Origin: Aphelenchoides besseyi
Lineage: Eukaryota > Nematoda > Chromadorea > Rhabditida > Aphelenchoididae
Assembly (NCBI GenBank): GCA_024699855.1
Contig: JAMPIQ010000001.1
Location: 8,556,001-8,620,000, forward strand
DNA: 64,000 nt
Direction: 5' to 3'
The position numbers and the translations under genes were made by a program. Each line of letters starts with the position of its first letter. Within the stretch, counting starts at the first letter, position 1. Below, one piece after another: positions 1 through 10,439 of the stretch. The notes beneath the pieces are model-generated. The model ran no database searches and was not told the DNA's origin. It saw only the letters and a list, made by a program, of their open reading frames with translations.

Positions 1-598
1 ATAATCGTTTAAGTGCCTTGAAATCCTTTATTATTCTTGTTCTCTTTACATCAAAAACGAGTTGTGTCTTCGATAGTTCTGTCTACATTGCCTTTAAAAC
101 CACATTTCCTAGACGTTGTATTCTGGACGTATCCATGAGAAGAATCGGTTGTTTAAGTGCATTTACGGTTTTTCTTTCTCAAGCCACTCGATTGCCTTGT
201 TTCTTGTTTTCATTTCCTTCCAACCGTTCGAGTTTGCGCTAATAATAAAACCTGAACATGATCGAAAGAGGTTGCTAGTTGGACTTTGTTGTCGGTCTGC
301 AAGCAACCAATTAGCTTGTATGAAATGAAACGACGTCCAAGCGAACACCCAACGCACAAGTGATTTGTGTGTTCAGTTGCACAAGGAAAACAGACAGAAA
401 TCCGTTGCATTTAATCTTTTGGTTTGCTATAACCATCAGAAATGAAATGCCCTTGGATTTTGGTTCTCAGTCTTTTTAATCCTCAGTTAACCGCATTACA
501 AGTCTCGAATATCCGCGTAATGTTGAGTTCTTGTGCTGTGAGTTACCGAGTAAACGTAAATTGTAAATTTCTTCTACAGACTATTGTTCTATTGGGTT
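1..598. other. intergenic, no gene seen
   Basis: I see no convincing coding segment here. Short open frames on both strands have no recognisable motif. An acceptor-like CTACAG lies about 20 bases before the start of the SRRT-like copy, compatible with a trans-splice acceptor or the end of a 5'UTR intron. Confidence 0.5.
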
Positions 599-2475
599 AT
601 GCATGATTTTGACGACGATAATCGCGGCAAATTCTCTCGTGAACGACAAACTATGCGTTCGGATATGGGCGACCGGTAGCCAAAAACTGATGCTATAGTA
701 TTTTACGTTTGTTTTCCAGAAACCGTTATTCCACCGGTTCAATGTGCACAAAACATGGACCGCCGCGTCGAGACGATGGACCGCAGTTGAAGAGAAGTTA
801 ATTCGAGAACGCTGCCGATTCGTACGACCCGAAGTTCAACAAAAAGAACGAGGAGTCGAAACGTGCGATGTTAACGTTCGAGAAGTTCTGTGAGACACAA
901 GACGACAAAATCAGCGATGAAGATACCATTGCGAAGTACAACGACTACAAGTTGGACTTTTGCAAACAAGAATACGAAAAGTTCTTTCAAGCACACAAGG
1001 ATGAACAATGGTATGTGATAAGTTGATTACATTTGCTTTTTAGTTTAGGTTTCAAATGAAGTATCATTCGGATATGCAAAAGGAGACCAATGAGCGCAAC
1101 TACAAACGATTCAAGAAACGACTGGTAGTTTTTACTGAAATCACACAATCAGCTGATGTCAATGCGGATCTTTGTTTCGACTTTGACAACTGCGAAAACA
1201 TCATCCGTTTCATGGATGTGGTTGTAATTAAACTGGAAGATGGAAGAAATAAAGACGTGCCGTTGGTGCTAAAAGAACCGGTGGTCGACGAGTCGCTTGA
1301 TGATCTCTGAAAAAAGTACAAATCGTCGAATGGAAGGTAGTTGCTTGACGTTATGCGACCTCAATCAATGACATTTCTAGTAGTGATCAAAACGGTGGCA
1401 ATTCAACATCCAGTCAAATCAACAGAGTAGCCAAAAATGAGTCAGCAACAGAAGAATCAGATGGAATGGCCGTACTACTCAAACGTGTGCCCTACAAACC
1501 CATAGCATCTTCTTCCGCAACATTGAATCAGGATTTAAGATCGAAGACATTGAAGCAGTAGGTCTACAAATACGTGGATCTAATTGATTGCTGAGTTTAG
1601 AAATGCAATAACTATCCGGGATACTTGCGTCTCGGTCTTTCAAACCAACTTCAGAAGAAAATTTCACACGTCGCTTGTGGATCTCATTTTGTCGAGATGT
1701 TTGAATCAAAGATATCTTTTGGAATATGAAAAATGCTAAAGTAAGGAAGAAACATTGAATGTTAATAAGCATATTATGGTTTTTAGTTTGCTGAGGGAGA
1801 CATTCAAGCATCAGTTAATCGTGATCTTCGTCGTCGTATTCGCACGGTCAATGCAATCTCGAATCATCGGCAAGTGGTTCAAAATGATATTCGACAAGCG
1901 GCTTGTTTGCTTGCTTTGTACGATTACAAGCGGAAGATGTTTGTTGATGACGAAGTACAGAATCCATCAAAAGATCGATGCGATCGTTAGCAAAAGCAAG
2001 AACCCAGTACTGAATGGCGGATTCGATAATCGCTTTGTTAATGGTATGTCTATTGATTGATCTTTGAGTTTACAATTTGACTGTTTAGATTGTTTCGTCG
2101 AGATAAACCAAACTTGTCTTTGCTTCAAAAAAGGACTACGACCGTTCTCAACAAACTAGAAGTAAGTTTTAAAAAGGCTAGTATAAAAAAAACAAAATTT
2201 AGGATCAAAGAAGAAATTTCATACAGATGTGTGGATTTAAAGTGAGTTTATTTTATTTTATGTAGAATTATAATATTAAACTATCGCAAATTTAAAAAAT
2301 TGCAGATACCAATTCTTATCCTACTAATGTGTTGTTTATATTTTTTGCTACATGTAAATCCGATGTGATGTTCACAATTGGTGTTATTACATTTGTTATG
2401 ATCCTTTTATTTCTTGCTTTTATTGCAGCTGTACAGATCGAATGTACAACGATTTTGATTCCAATTAGTGGATCG
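599..2475 (+). pseudogene. decayed SRRT/ARS2 (Serrate) homologue
   Basis: ARS2/Serrate binds the nuclear cap-binding complex and channels capped RNA to processing. The pieces appear in family order: an acidic/Arg N-terminus starting MHDFDDDNRGKFSRE; the DUF3546-type block with KYNDYKLDF and FFQAHKDEQW; a following block with ENIIRFMDVVVIKLEDG; the RRM-like entry HSIFFRNI; and the block VNRDLRRRIRTVNAI ending near QNDIRQAA. The frame is broken. TAA occurs at 799-801 and TGA at 1308-1310, frameshifts are needed near 1500 and twice around 1650-1700, and a further stop lies near 1987. The C-terminal zinc finger and tail are missing. Introns with GT...AG ends remain, so this is a decayed genomic duplicate rather than a processed copy. 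Clustered assembly indels are the alternative. After about 2090 only weak exon-like fragments remain. Confidence 0.75.
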
Positions 2476-2681
2476 GCTTCACAACGAAATCTCTCAGAAT
2501 TTTAAATCAACTTGTTTTTACGTTCAATTGCTTCATAAAATGCTTGTTTGTATAATGTCTATGGTCATATAAACGTCATGAATACGCAAACGAACTTTGA
2601 GTTTGTCGCGATTTATTCGTCCTATTGGCCATAGAATCGAAAACAAGAACCTAATACACTTTCATATTACATAGAAAACAA

Positions 2682-3042
2682 CTAGATGGCCTTTGCCTCT
2701 TCGGAGCCGAACTTTTGAGTCGGTGGTTGAACGACAATCTGATAGACGGCTTTTCCACTTGCATCCGTTCCAGTTCTCACTTTTTTGCCGTGCAAAAGAT
2801 ACGGTTGGTTGATATCATGACGGCAATTAGACCAGCCCATTCCAACGCCTAAAAGCGATATTATAATTCAAATGAATTCAACTACCTATGCCCGTTCCCA
2901 ACCATACGGGCGCTGTTCGACCTTTGAATAATGCAACGGACGTCACGACTCCAACCGCTAAACCGCCGGCGACTTTGAGCAACGTATCAGCGAAACAACG
3001 GTCCAGCTTAGCACCAAGTTCGTCCTCCGAACGATCGACCAT
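2682..3042 (-). CDS. MICOS10: MICOS subunit Mic10 (MINOS1)
   Basis: Mic10 is a small inner-membrane protein of mitochondria that forms hairpin oligomers and bends cristae junctions as the MICOS core. The model has two exons and about 107 residues, slightly longer than usual. It starts MVDRSEDELGAKLDRC, continues into a first membrane segment KVAGGLAVGVVTSVALF and, after a charged KGR turn, into a second glycine-repeat segment GTGIGVGMGWS. These GxGxGxG and GxxxG patterns are the Mic10 hallmark. The tail (HGKKVRTGTDASGKAVYQIV) is hydrophilic. One intron of about 37 bases (GTAGTT...TTTTAG) splits the second membrane segment. An acceptor-like TTTGCAG sits 16 bases before the ATG. Confidence 0.93.
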
Positions 3043-3441
3043 TGTTCAAAATGTACTCTGCAAAGTCGATAGAATGCAAATCGAGTATCTGTAGAATCAA
3101 AAGATAAGAACGGAAACGATGACCGACTGTAAACACTCCTCAATCGAATTACATTATTTATTCGACAAAATATAAATTAACATACGCGACACTATTTAAC
3201 GGCTCATGAAAACGGAAGATTTTGGTATCCCAGAAGGCACTTTGGCAATGGAAAGAAGAGTAAAAGGACCACAGAAACACAAAAGACAGAAAACACAACT
3301 TCTGTCGATAACCCGCACGTTAAACACGACTAGAAAAGAAGGTGATATTCGAAAAAAAACCATCAACCTGCGCAATAGACGTGTTTTCTAATTAAGAGCT
3401 TTGCTTTAAATTGGAATCGTTAATCGACTGATCATATACAA
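3043..3441. other. short intergenic gap
   Basis: This gap lies between two genes on the minus strand: upstream of MICOS10 and just past the end of the DNAJC3 homologue. A short plus-strand open frame has no recognisable features. It probably holds the DNAJC3 3'UTR and the MICOS10 promoter. Confidence 0.5.
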
Positions 3442-5250
3442 TTAAAAGTTCGTGAATTTAAACGTGTATTGTTGTCCGCCTGGAACCGCAAAGTTAAACA
3501 ATCTCGTCTTATAGTCTTTAACTTACCGCCACCGGGAAAACCTTGGAATCCGTTGAATCCTTGATGGAAATGATGCCAACCCTGTTGATGCGCAGTTTGT
3601 GCCGAGGGATCGAGCGGATCTTCGCCGTGATCAAACTTCTCACGCTTCTCAGGATCAGTCAAAACTTCTTTGGCGTTTGCGATGTCGATGAACTTCTCTT
3701 GAGCACGTTGTTTCTCTTCGTCACTTTGAAAGTTGTCGGGATGCCATTTTTGAGCCAACTTTCGGTATGCTTTCATGATCTCGCGTTTGTTTGCGTTTCT
3801 GAAGTTTAAAGGATTAACAAAGAAATGATGGCAAAACATACCGACGAACTCCCAAAATTTTGTAATAGTCCTTCTTCTGTGATTGTTTCAGCAGCTTCTG
3901 GGCTTTGTTGAGTCCTTCCTTGGCTTTTCGAGAGTCTTCGTGGGCATTCACCGCTTTTTGATAGTCTTCTACCGCTAAAAAACTACGAAATTACAAACTG
4001 ATGATGATCAACTACGCGCCTTTGTCGAATTGTTCGTTCAGAATATAGGCTTCAGCTCGGTCGCACAAAACCTCCAAATCGTTCGGATCGGCGTTGTTCA
4101 GAACTTCTGTACACTCCTGAATCGCTTCGGCAATATGTCCGGCTTCTTTGTTGCAACGACATGTGTAACGGAAAACGTCCAATTGCACGGAGTCAATCTT
4201 GCTTTCAAACTTGAGAATATCTTGTCCTTTGGCCAAACAGTCCATCCACTTTTCGTTCTTGGATAACTTGGCAAGATCCTCGCGCAATTTTGCCAGTTTC
4301 TTAACACGTTTGTAGAACGGAAAACACTTCTTGTCGTCGGGATTCAACTTCAAACATTCACGAATTTGTCTAAAGGATCCAAATTGATCATCAAACGATG
4401 ACACTTACAGCAACGAGTTTTCAATGTCGCCAACATCGTAGTACATTTCCGCGCTCTCCAAATAGACTTCAGTTGAATCGGGCACCAGCTTGGCGATGGC
4501 ACGAATATCGGAAATTGCGTTTTGAATGTCACCACGAGCTTTCCGACATTTCGCTCGTTTTCGATGCAAATCAGGATCCCACATACATTCTTCGATTGCT
4601 TTGTCCAAAATGCCTTCGGCAGTCGAATAATCTCCGAAGGTCAAATGTTCGTCAGCCAATTCAATCAATTCGGCCAACTCCTGAACTTTTTGTAGTTTCG
4701 CTTTAGCGTCCGAATTTTCCGGTTCAGATCGAAGCTAAAAAGCGAAATCAAAGTGAACTCGAATGACGAGCTTACCGCTGTTTTAAAATCCGTCTGAGCT
4801 TCGGATATTTTGCCCTGCTTTAACAAAATATTTCCACGTTGTATCCGACCCTAAAAAGAGCATGAACGATAATGCGAATTGAACCTACGGCAATAAAATC
4901 GGGTTTCAATTCGACCACTTTGTCCAGATCGGGAATCGCAGCCTTGACCTTTCCGGTAGCTAAAAGAACGGTGGCACGACGGAAATAAATCTGGTAGTTT
5001 GATGGATCAAGTTCCACAGCGGCGTGATAGTGTTGAAGAGCGTCTGCGAATTGGCCCTTACTTAATGCGATCTTTCCTCTTTCCATATGAATCTCAACTT
5101 CTTGACTTTTGTCGCATACAACTAAAGAAACATACTCTCAGTTGTGTTACGTCTAAACCACTAACCTCGATCAACAAGAAGCCATAGCAACGCGAACTGA
5201 GTGAACTGACATCCCGCCGACCACCAACCGCATCTTTCACTCACTTTCAT
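3442..5250 (-). CDS. DNAJC3: DNAJC3/P58IPK ER co-chaperone
   Basis: This J-protein of the ER lumen binds unfolded proteins through TPR repeats and stimulates BiP; in animals it is tied to the unfolded-protein response and PERK. The multi-exon model starts at an ATG whose first exon contains a hydrophobic stretch (QFTQFALLWLLV), fitting a signal peptide. TPR repeats follow, such as GKIALSKGQFADALQHYHAA and ECLKLNPDDKKCFPFYKRVK. The C-terminal J domain carries KAYRKLAQKWHPDNF with the catalytic HPD. The tail is Gly/Phe-rich and the last exon encodes GQQYTFKFTNF, matching the family's FKFHFN-like ending. Domain order and length match human DNAJC3 from end to end. The N-terminal exon is the least certain part. 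Confidence 0.93.
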
Positions 5251-6243
5251 CCTCCAAATGTCAACCGAAAGTGTCAAACGAAAACGAATAATCCGAAAGC
5301 AAAACGACAAACGAACTGCTTTTTGCTCAGTTTAAGCCCAACCTTTATGCCAACTGACGTGTGGTTTAAACAATCCGTTTCAGATGCAAAGTCTTCGGTC
5401 TTTCGGCTTTTTCTACGCTATGATGTGTTTCCACGTTCGCTTCTTAGCGTCAACCAATGGAAATTGTTGCCGGACACTTTCTTTTATCACGATTGTCATT
5501 TTTCGAGTCGTTTTCTTTAACTCTCGGAATTCGCCGTTCGACTTGTTAAATTTGTAAAAAATTACACGTCAACTTTGTTCATATGAGTCAACAAGTTGTT
5601 TTCGATGAAGAGATCACGCGTCGAGATTATGCGAATAAGCATAGGGTAGTGTGTTTCCAGTTGCTAAACATTTGCAGTCAACTCATTGGCTCTCCATTTC
5701 CTTGTTAATTTAACAAGATGTCCACAAGAAGACGTTGAGTTCTTACAGTTTATGAGCTTAAGCAGAGTCGCGCATCAACGTTTGTTCGCAGTCGTCAGGC
5801 AAATTAGTTCGGACAAGCCTGGCGGTGAAATCTGCGGACAGCGGCCATAAAAGGCGTGAATTTTCTACTCAACCCACAATTTCGCTTATTTTCACTAAGC
5901 TGACAATTGAAAACGAACGGCCGAATTGCCAACAATCCTAACTATTCGAAACGGTTTCGTATCTTTCGGTCCCGGACGACAAAATTTGCGTTTCTTTTCG
6001 TCTCTTCATTTTGTTCGCCGCTCTTGTTGTCAGTTGCTCGTCCCTTCTTTCCAGCACTCCATTATGCACATTTCCATGTTCTCGGCCTTTTTTGCACTTT
6101 GACTTCCTTTTAGAAGTTGGCGCCTTTACAGTGTTTCTGCGTGTGTTTGGGTATCTGAACGCCGTGAAAACGACTTTGCGTGTTGATTTGGATCGGTTAA
6201 CAATCAATTTGATTTCAGACTGTCGTTCTCATTTCATCCAAAG
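5251..6243. other. divergent intergenic region
   Basis: This stretch separates the divergent DNAJC3 (minus) and TPD52 (plus) homologues and probably holds both promoters. Overlapping short open frames exist on both strands but none has family motifs. A TTTCAG at about 6214 lies 29 bases before the TPD52 ATG and is either a trans-splice acceptor or the end of a 5'UTR intron. Confidence 0.5.
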
Positions 6244-6859
6244 ATGTCTGGCAGTGGAATAGATTGTGAGTTTTGAATCGGTTGACTCTTTCGTCACTCG
6301 AAATATTTCAGCTGGTGAAGAGCAATTGAACTTCGGTGGAAATTTGTCAGAAGCTGAAAAGGAATTGTTGCGCGAAGAACTCAAGAAAACTGAGGAAGAG
6401 ATCAATACTCTTCGTCAAGTTCTCGCTTCACGTCAAAAACACGGTCAGTGCACGACTTAAAGAACCAATCTAATAATTGTTCTTTTAGCCACTTTGCTCA
6501 AACACAAGTTGGGAATCACGCCATTCAATGAGATTTCGAACGAAGTGGCTCAGGGATTGAAGACCGTAAAGGATACGCCTGTCTATCAGAAAACAAGCGA
6601 AATGGTCGCCGGAACGGCCGAAACCGTTCAAAACAAATGGCACGATATGCGCAACTCTTCGCTCTTCAAGTCGTTTGAATCGAAACTCGGTTCGGCTTAC
6701 AGCAACGTATGTTCCATTGGAGAGAGTCGTTTGATTGTTGTTTAGGCAAAAATGGCCGCATCGACTTCCATCGATCAACTCGCCGCTGCTGGAGGTCGAA
6801 ATCCATCGCAAACTGCATCGCCGAAAGATGCCGATACTCCAACTTCGCCTTTGTCTTAA
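6244..6859 (+). CDS. TPD52: TPD52-family coiled-coil protein
   Basis: TPD52/D54 proteins are small coiled-coil homo- and hetero-dimerising proteins linked to vesicle trafficking. Four exons encode about 165 residues. The first exon is only MSGSGID plus one base. The second carries the coiled coil (LSEAEKELLREELKKTEEEI and onward). The third carries the family core: ITPFNEISNEVAQGLKTVKD, then YQKTSEMVAGTAETVQNKW and the SFESKLGSAYSN motif, matching the TPD52 signature. The tail is Ser/Pro/Thr-rich. Introns are about 40-50 bases with GTGAGT/GTCAGT donors and TTTCAG/TTTTAG acceptors. The gene converges on the ZNHIT1 homologue, leaving a gap of about 280 bases. Confidence 0.93.
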
Positions 6860-7142
6860 AGACACGAATCTTGTTATGAAGAATGAATGAATCCTATGGT
6901 GTTGTATTCTCGAACATATTCGCAACTTGTGGGCATCTTCGTGCTCATATCATCCTTTTAAACTTCCGCTTTGAAGGGGTTCCTTTTGTAAAAACCAGTC
7001 GTCGCCTCTTTAATTTATCCGATAAAATCGACAGCTAAAGGGAACGGAAATCAAACTGTTGCATAGATATTCACCCCAAATTCATTTTATTGTACACTTT
7101 TAACGAATAAATTATGCGAAACGATATCAACCGGTTAAGAAG

Positions 7143-7863
7143 TTAGTTCACCCATTTCAGACAGCGGGTTTCAGTGTGAGTATCGTTGCACAGGACAGAG
7201 CAAAAGTTTTGACCGCACTTCCCGCAACAATATTTGGCAAAATTACAGCATACGCAACAGAACTTTCGTTTCGGTATTCTACTCGGTTCGGCGGCTACTT
7301 GACTGTAAAGCGGAAGTTTGAAATCGCTTGGCACTGACTTCTGAAAGATTCGTCGATTCATATTCACGGCCTTGTTCACTGACCTCAAATTCATCGTTCA
7401 TTTGTTTGAAATCTTTGCGGAATCGGGACTTCGTCAATTCGGCTCTTAATCTTTTTCCTTTGTTAGCTGAAATCACTATGTTTTCCATCAAAGTCATGGG
7501 CACCTTACTTCCGATTACTATTGCAGATTTGTCTGCGGTGGTCGGTGGTTTTCGTTTTGGTTGTCGAACGTTGCTAACAATCATATCGTCGTCGAATTTG
7601 GGTAACTGTTTGTGCCACGAGAGATTGGCGTGTGGATCGGCCTGTACATTATCCTGAAGCAAGAGTTTTAAAAAAAAGGTGTACGAACACACTCACTTGT
7701 TCCAACGCATCCAATTGCCGTTGAATTCTCCGTTTTCGCGTATTCTCATCCAAAATTCGAGTTGTCTCTAATCCGACAAGACGTTCTAAAAAACGGTCAA
7801 AACTGAATTTGCGAGCTTGTCACCTGATTGGCGGTTTTTTGTCAATGCTTTTGCTTGTGCCAT
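7143..7863 (-). CDS. ZNHIT1: ZNHIT1 zinc-finger HIT protein
   Basis: ZNHIT1 is a subunit of the SRCAP/SWR1 remodeller that loads H2A.Z into chromatin. The N-terminus is basic (MAQAKALTKNRQS), followed by ENTRKRRIQRQLDALEQDN and DPHANLSWHKQLPKFDDD, both matching the family. The C-terminal zf-HIT module reads FCCVCCNFAKYCCGKCGQNF and continues with CSVLCNDTHTETRCLKWVN, keeping the Cys/His ligands and the final TRCLKW motif. A 43-base intron (GTCAGT...CTTTCAG) must be removed before KSVPSDFKLP; reading through it shifts frame to an early stop. Compared with human ZNHIT1 there is a longer linker between the FDDD motif and the zinc finger. A CTTTAG acceptor sits 13 bases before the ATG. Confidence 0.9.
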
Positions 7864-8187
7864 TTCATCAGTTTGACTAAAGGAATTTCTCATTTGTCGC
7901 TTCTTTCTTTTGTCAATAGTTCACGGATTGGTTTTTGTACCGAATGGAGCACTCGGAAGACCAGTAAAAAGTAGTTTATTGAGCTTCCGGTTTACGACAA
8001 ATTGCATCGATTTAATGTTATTGCAGACAACAGAATTAAACAGGGGAGTTGGAGGTCGAGAAAATCGAATTTAACTGAGCGAAAAAGGTTATGATATGGC
8101 TGCCTGATGCAATTGCAAAACAATAAAAGTGTAAAGGTTTTTAGAGGAATGTAAGATGATTGTGAGTAAGGAAAACGTAATTTCTGG
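7864..8187. other. short intergenic gap
   Basis: This gap lies between the 5' end of the ZNHIT1 homologue and the 3' end of the DUF7802-like gene, both on the minus strand. I see no coding signal. An AATAAA-like run near 8120 on the plus strand has no plus-strand gene to serve. Confidence 0.4.
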
Positions 8188-9755
8188 TCAATTGATCTTC
8201 TTCTGTGCCGATTCTGTTGGAGTGATGTGAAGAGTCGACTTCAATTTAGCTATCGGTGATCCACCGGCAAATGCACGTCTGTAAACCAACTGATGAACTT
8301 TCGGCGTTAATCCCGAACGTGCTGCTGCTTGATAGAAGATGGCAGTAAAGAGAATACAAATTGACCTAAAACAACAGCTGTCAATGTGCTGATGAATAAA
8401 TTGCTTACCAGATGATAAAAATGTATTCAGCACGATTCTCGAACGGAGTTCCACAAATCGCGTACCATTCCAATGGTTCACCGTCAATCAAAGCCGGCGG
8501 TTTTCCTCCGGGCAAGCAATGAAAATCAAAGTAGCCTTCGTCGTAATTGTTAACGCAAAGAAAACGTTTCTTTTCGAGAATCAATCCGGTTGGCGTTTGA
8601 ACCTTTTGTGTGAGGTTGCACGGTCCAATTGGTTGATGGAGACCGTCGGCAACGATGTTAGCCGGGTCGGCAATACAAACAAGAATCATATAAAACAGAT
8701 AGTGAAGGCAGACTGCCAACGACAACTCATCGAACCAATAGCGGCTTTGACCCACGCTCTCGGGATTTGGGTTTCGACGATCCGCAATCCACACAACGAG
8801 CATGTAAACCGAGAGGAAGATGGTCGAAGTGAGTTCCGAGTGAACACCAAAGAAGTCATGAAGTGGATGGTAAAGTAACGTAAATTGAATTGTACCGCCC
8901 CAGAAAGCCAATGTTCCGGCGAGAAAAACGCACAAAAATTCACGAGCAAATTTCTTCCAATCGTAAATCTCATCGACTAAGTACTTTCGCGACAAATTCA
9001 GAATCCAAACAAAAGAGCAGGCAAAAGATGCGTGAAAATAGTAACTGTTCCATGGAACCCAGTACATTCGGTCGTAGATGTTCGGATCAGTATCGTGCCA
9101 AGTCCACCAGACGAGTTTGATTCCCTGAATACAAGTAGACGTTAAACTAAAATGCTTCAGTTACTTACCATGATATCGTAAGGCATGTCGAGCATCACAG
9201 CACCCAAACCGACAGCCGGACCCTCAGCCCACCACGGCAAATGCATTCTGGAAAACGATTTGTAAAAGAATCAATGGAATAAAATTACCGTCGCACAAAA
9301 ACGTAGGAAATGTAATCGAAAACATGGTAAATGCCAAGAAGAATATACAACGGTGCACGCATTCCGAAAAACGTTAGCAATCCTTGAGCTTGCCAGAAAT
9401 TATCCAAATCGGGAATCCAGTAACACAAATTCTCGACATTCAGCGCATGAATGAGAATTCCCAACCATACGTACAAGTATCGACCACCATGTCGATATGC
9501 GTGAATAAAGGTCAAGAAGCACAGAAAAAAGTAGACTAATTCACATGCCAAAAAACTCGTGTGGTTATCGTACAATTTCCGTGGATCTTGTGTCTTACAA
9601 AACCAGTCAGCAATCTAAACGACAAGAACAATCAGAAGGTCAAACGAACTCACTCGAATAACACTGACGGCACGATCGATTACGTACTTTCGATTCTCGT
9701 CCGACACTTTGAATGGCAAATATTGAAACACATACGTGTTCAATAGGTAGTCCAT
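8188..9755 (-). CDS. multi-pass membrane protein, DUF7802-like
   Basis: At least six exons encode a protein of about 450 residues with many hydrophobic segments: for example LACELVYFFLCFLTFIHAY, RYLYVWLGILIHALNVENLC, FHASFACSFVWILNL and LCVFLAGTLAFWGGTIQF. It looks like an integral membrane protein with eight or more passes. A Cys-bearing loop (GPCNLTQKV to HCLPGG and ICGTPF) probably faces the ER lumen or cell exterior. I recognise the overall pattern as the nematode/invertebrate DUF7802 type from memory only; no function is established. The ATG of MDYLLNTYVF is chosen because TTTTCAG lies three bases upstream, an ideal trans-splice acceptor, and no convincing earlier coding exon was found. 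The gene diverges from the RBBP6 homologue. Confidence 0.8.
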
Positions 9756-10439
9756 ACCCTGAAAACAACTCACGATTAGTGGCTTTCAATCGACAACATC
9801 GCGAACGTCCATCGTCGATAAGACGCAAAAGCGTTCAAATCGAACGCCGCGTCCAAAAACTCGGCAAACAAATTTCCCCTCCGCTCTCAACCCGACGCCG
9901 ATTGCTTGGTCGTCAGGGAAACTGCGCGGTTCGACGGTCAGTTCGAACCGATGCGCAACTTGGCCATCAAATGACTCATCGCTATACAACACTTTGACTC
10001 GAAACCTCCGATGTTTAACAAACAATTCAATTTCAAAACAAACAAATCGGCTGTTTAGAATCGTAAAGCCATTGCTAGAGAGCTTCAAAATTTGGAACAA
10101 TTTCTTTGAACTCTTGTTCTAATAACCTAATATTCCAACAACCAATCGATTGTCTTATTAAGACTCGTACCGTAACTAATTGCCATTGCAGTTGAATTGT
10201 TTTTGACGACCGTAATGAAAATCGACATTCAAAATCGCTGCCAACTTGCGCAAATAGGGCGCAGCTGAACGCACTTGCTGTGTACCGATTTCGTAAGCAG
10301 TTTGATGAGTGAGTTAGACATAACGAGTGTGGTCCACTTGTTCGCTCATCGCTTGCTTTCGTGGATCAATAGTTTTATCCGCGTGTTTCTCTTGCTAATC
10401 TATTACTTTTTGTTATTTAGGTTCTAAGCCTTTTGCTCA
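9756..10439. other. divergent intergenic region
   Basis: This DNA lies between two divergent gene starts (the DUF7802-like protein and the RBBP6 homologue). Overlapping open frames at 9713-10100 lack motifs and look like chance. It probably holds both promoters. TTATTTAG at about 10420 precedes the RBBP6 ATG by some 20 bases. Confidence 0.5.

Noticed and set aside
799..801. Programmed stop readthrough in SRRT
   Set aside because: Further stops and frameshifts occur downstream, so decay explains it better.
7279..7692. ZNHIT1 reading through to an SSSRRTE ending
   Set aside because: Removing a 43-base intron restores the conserved zf-HIT domain, so this ending is intron-derived.
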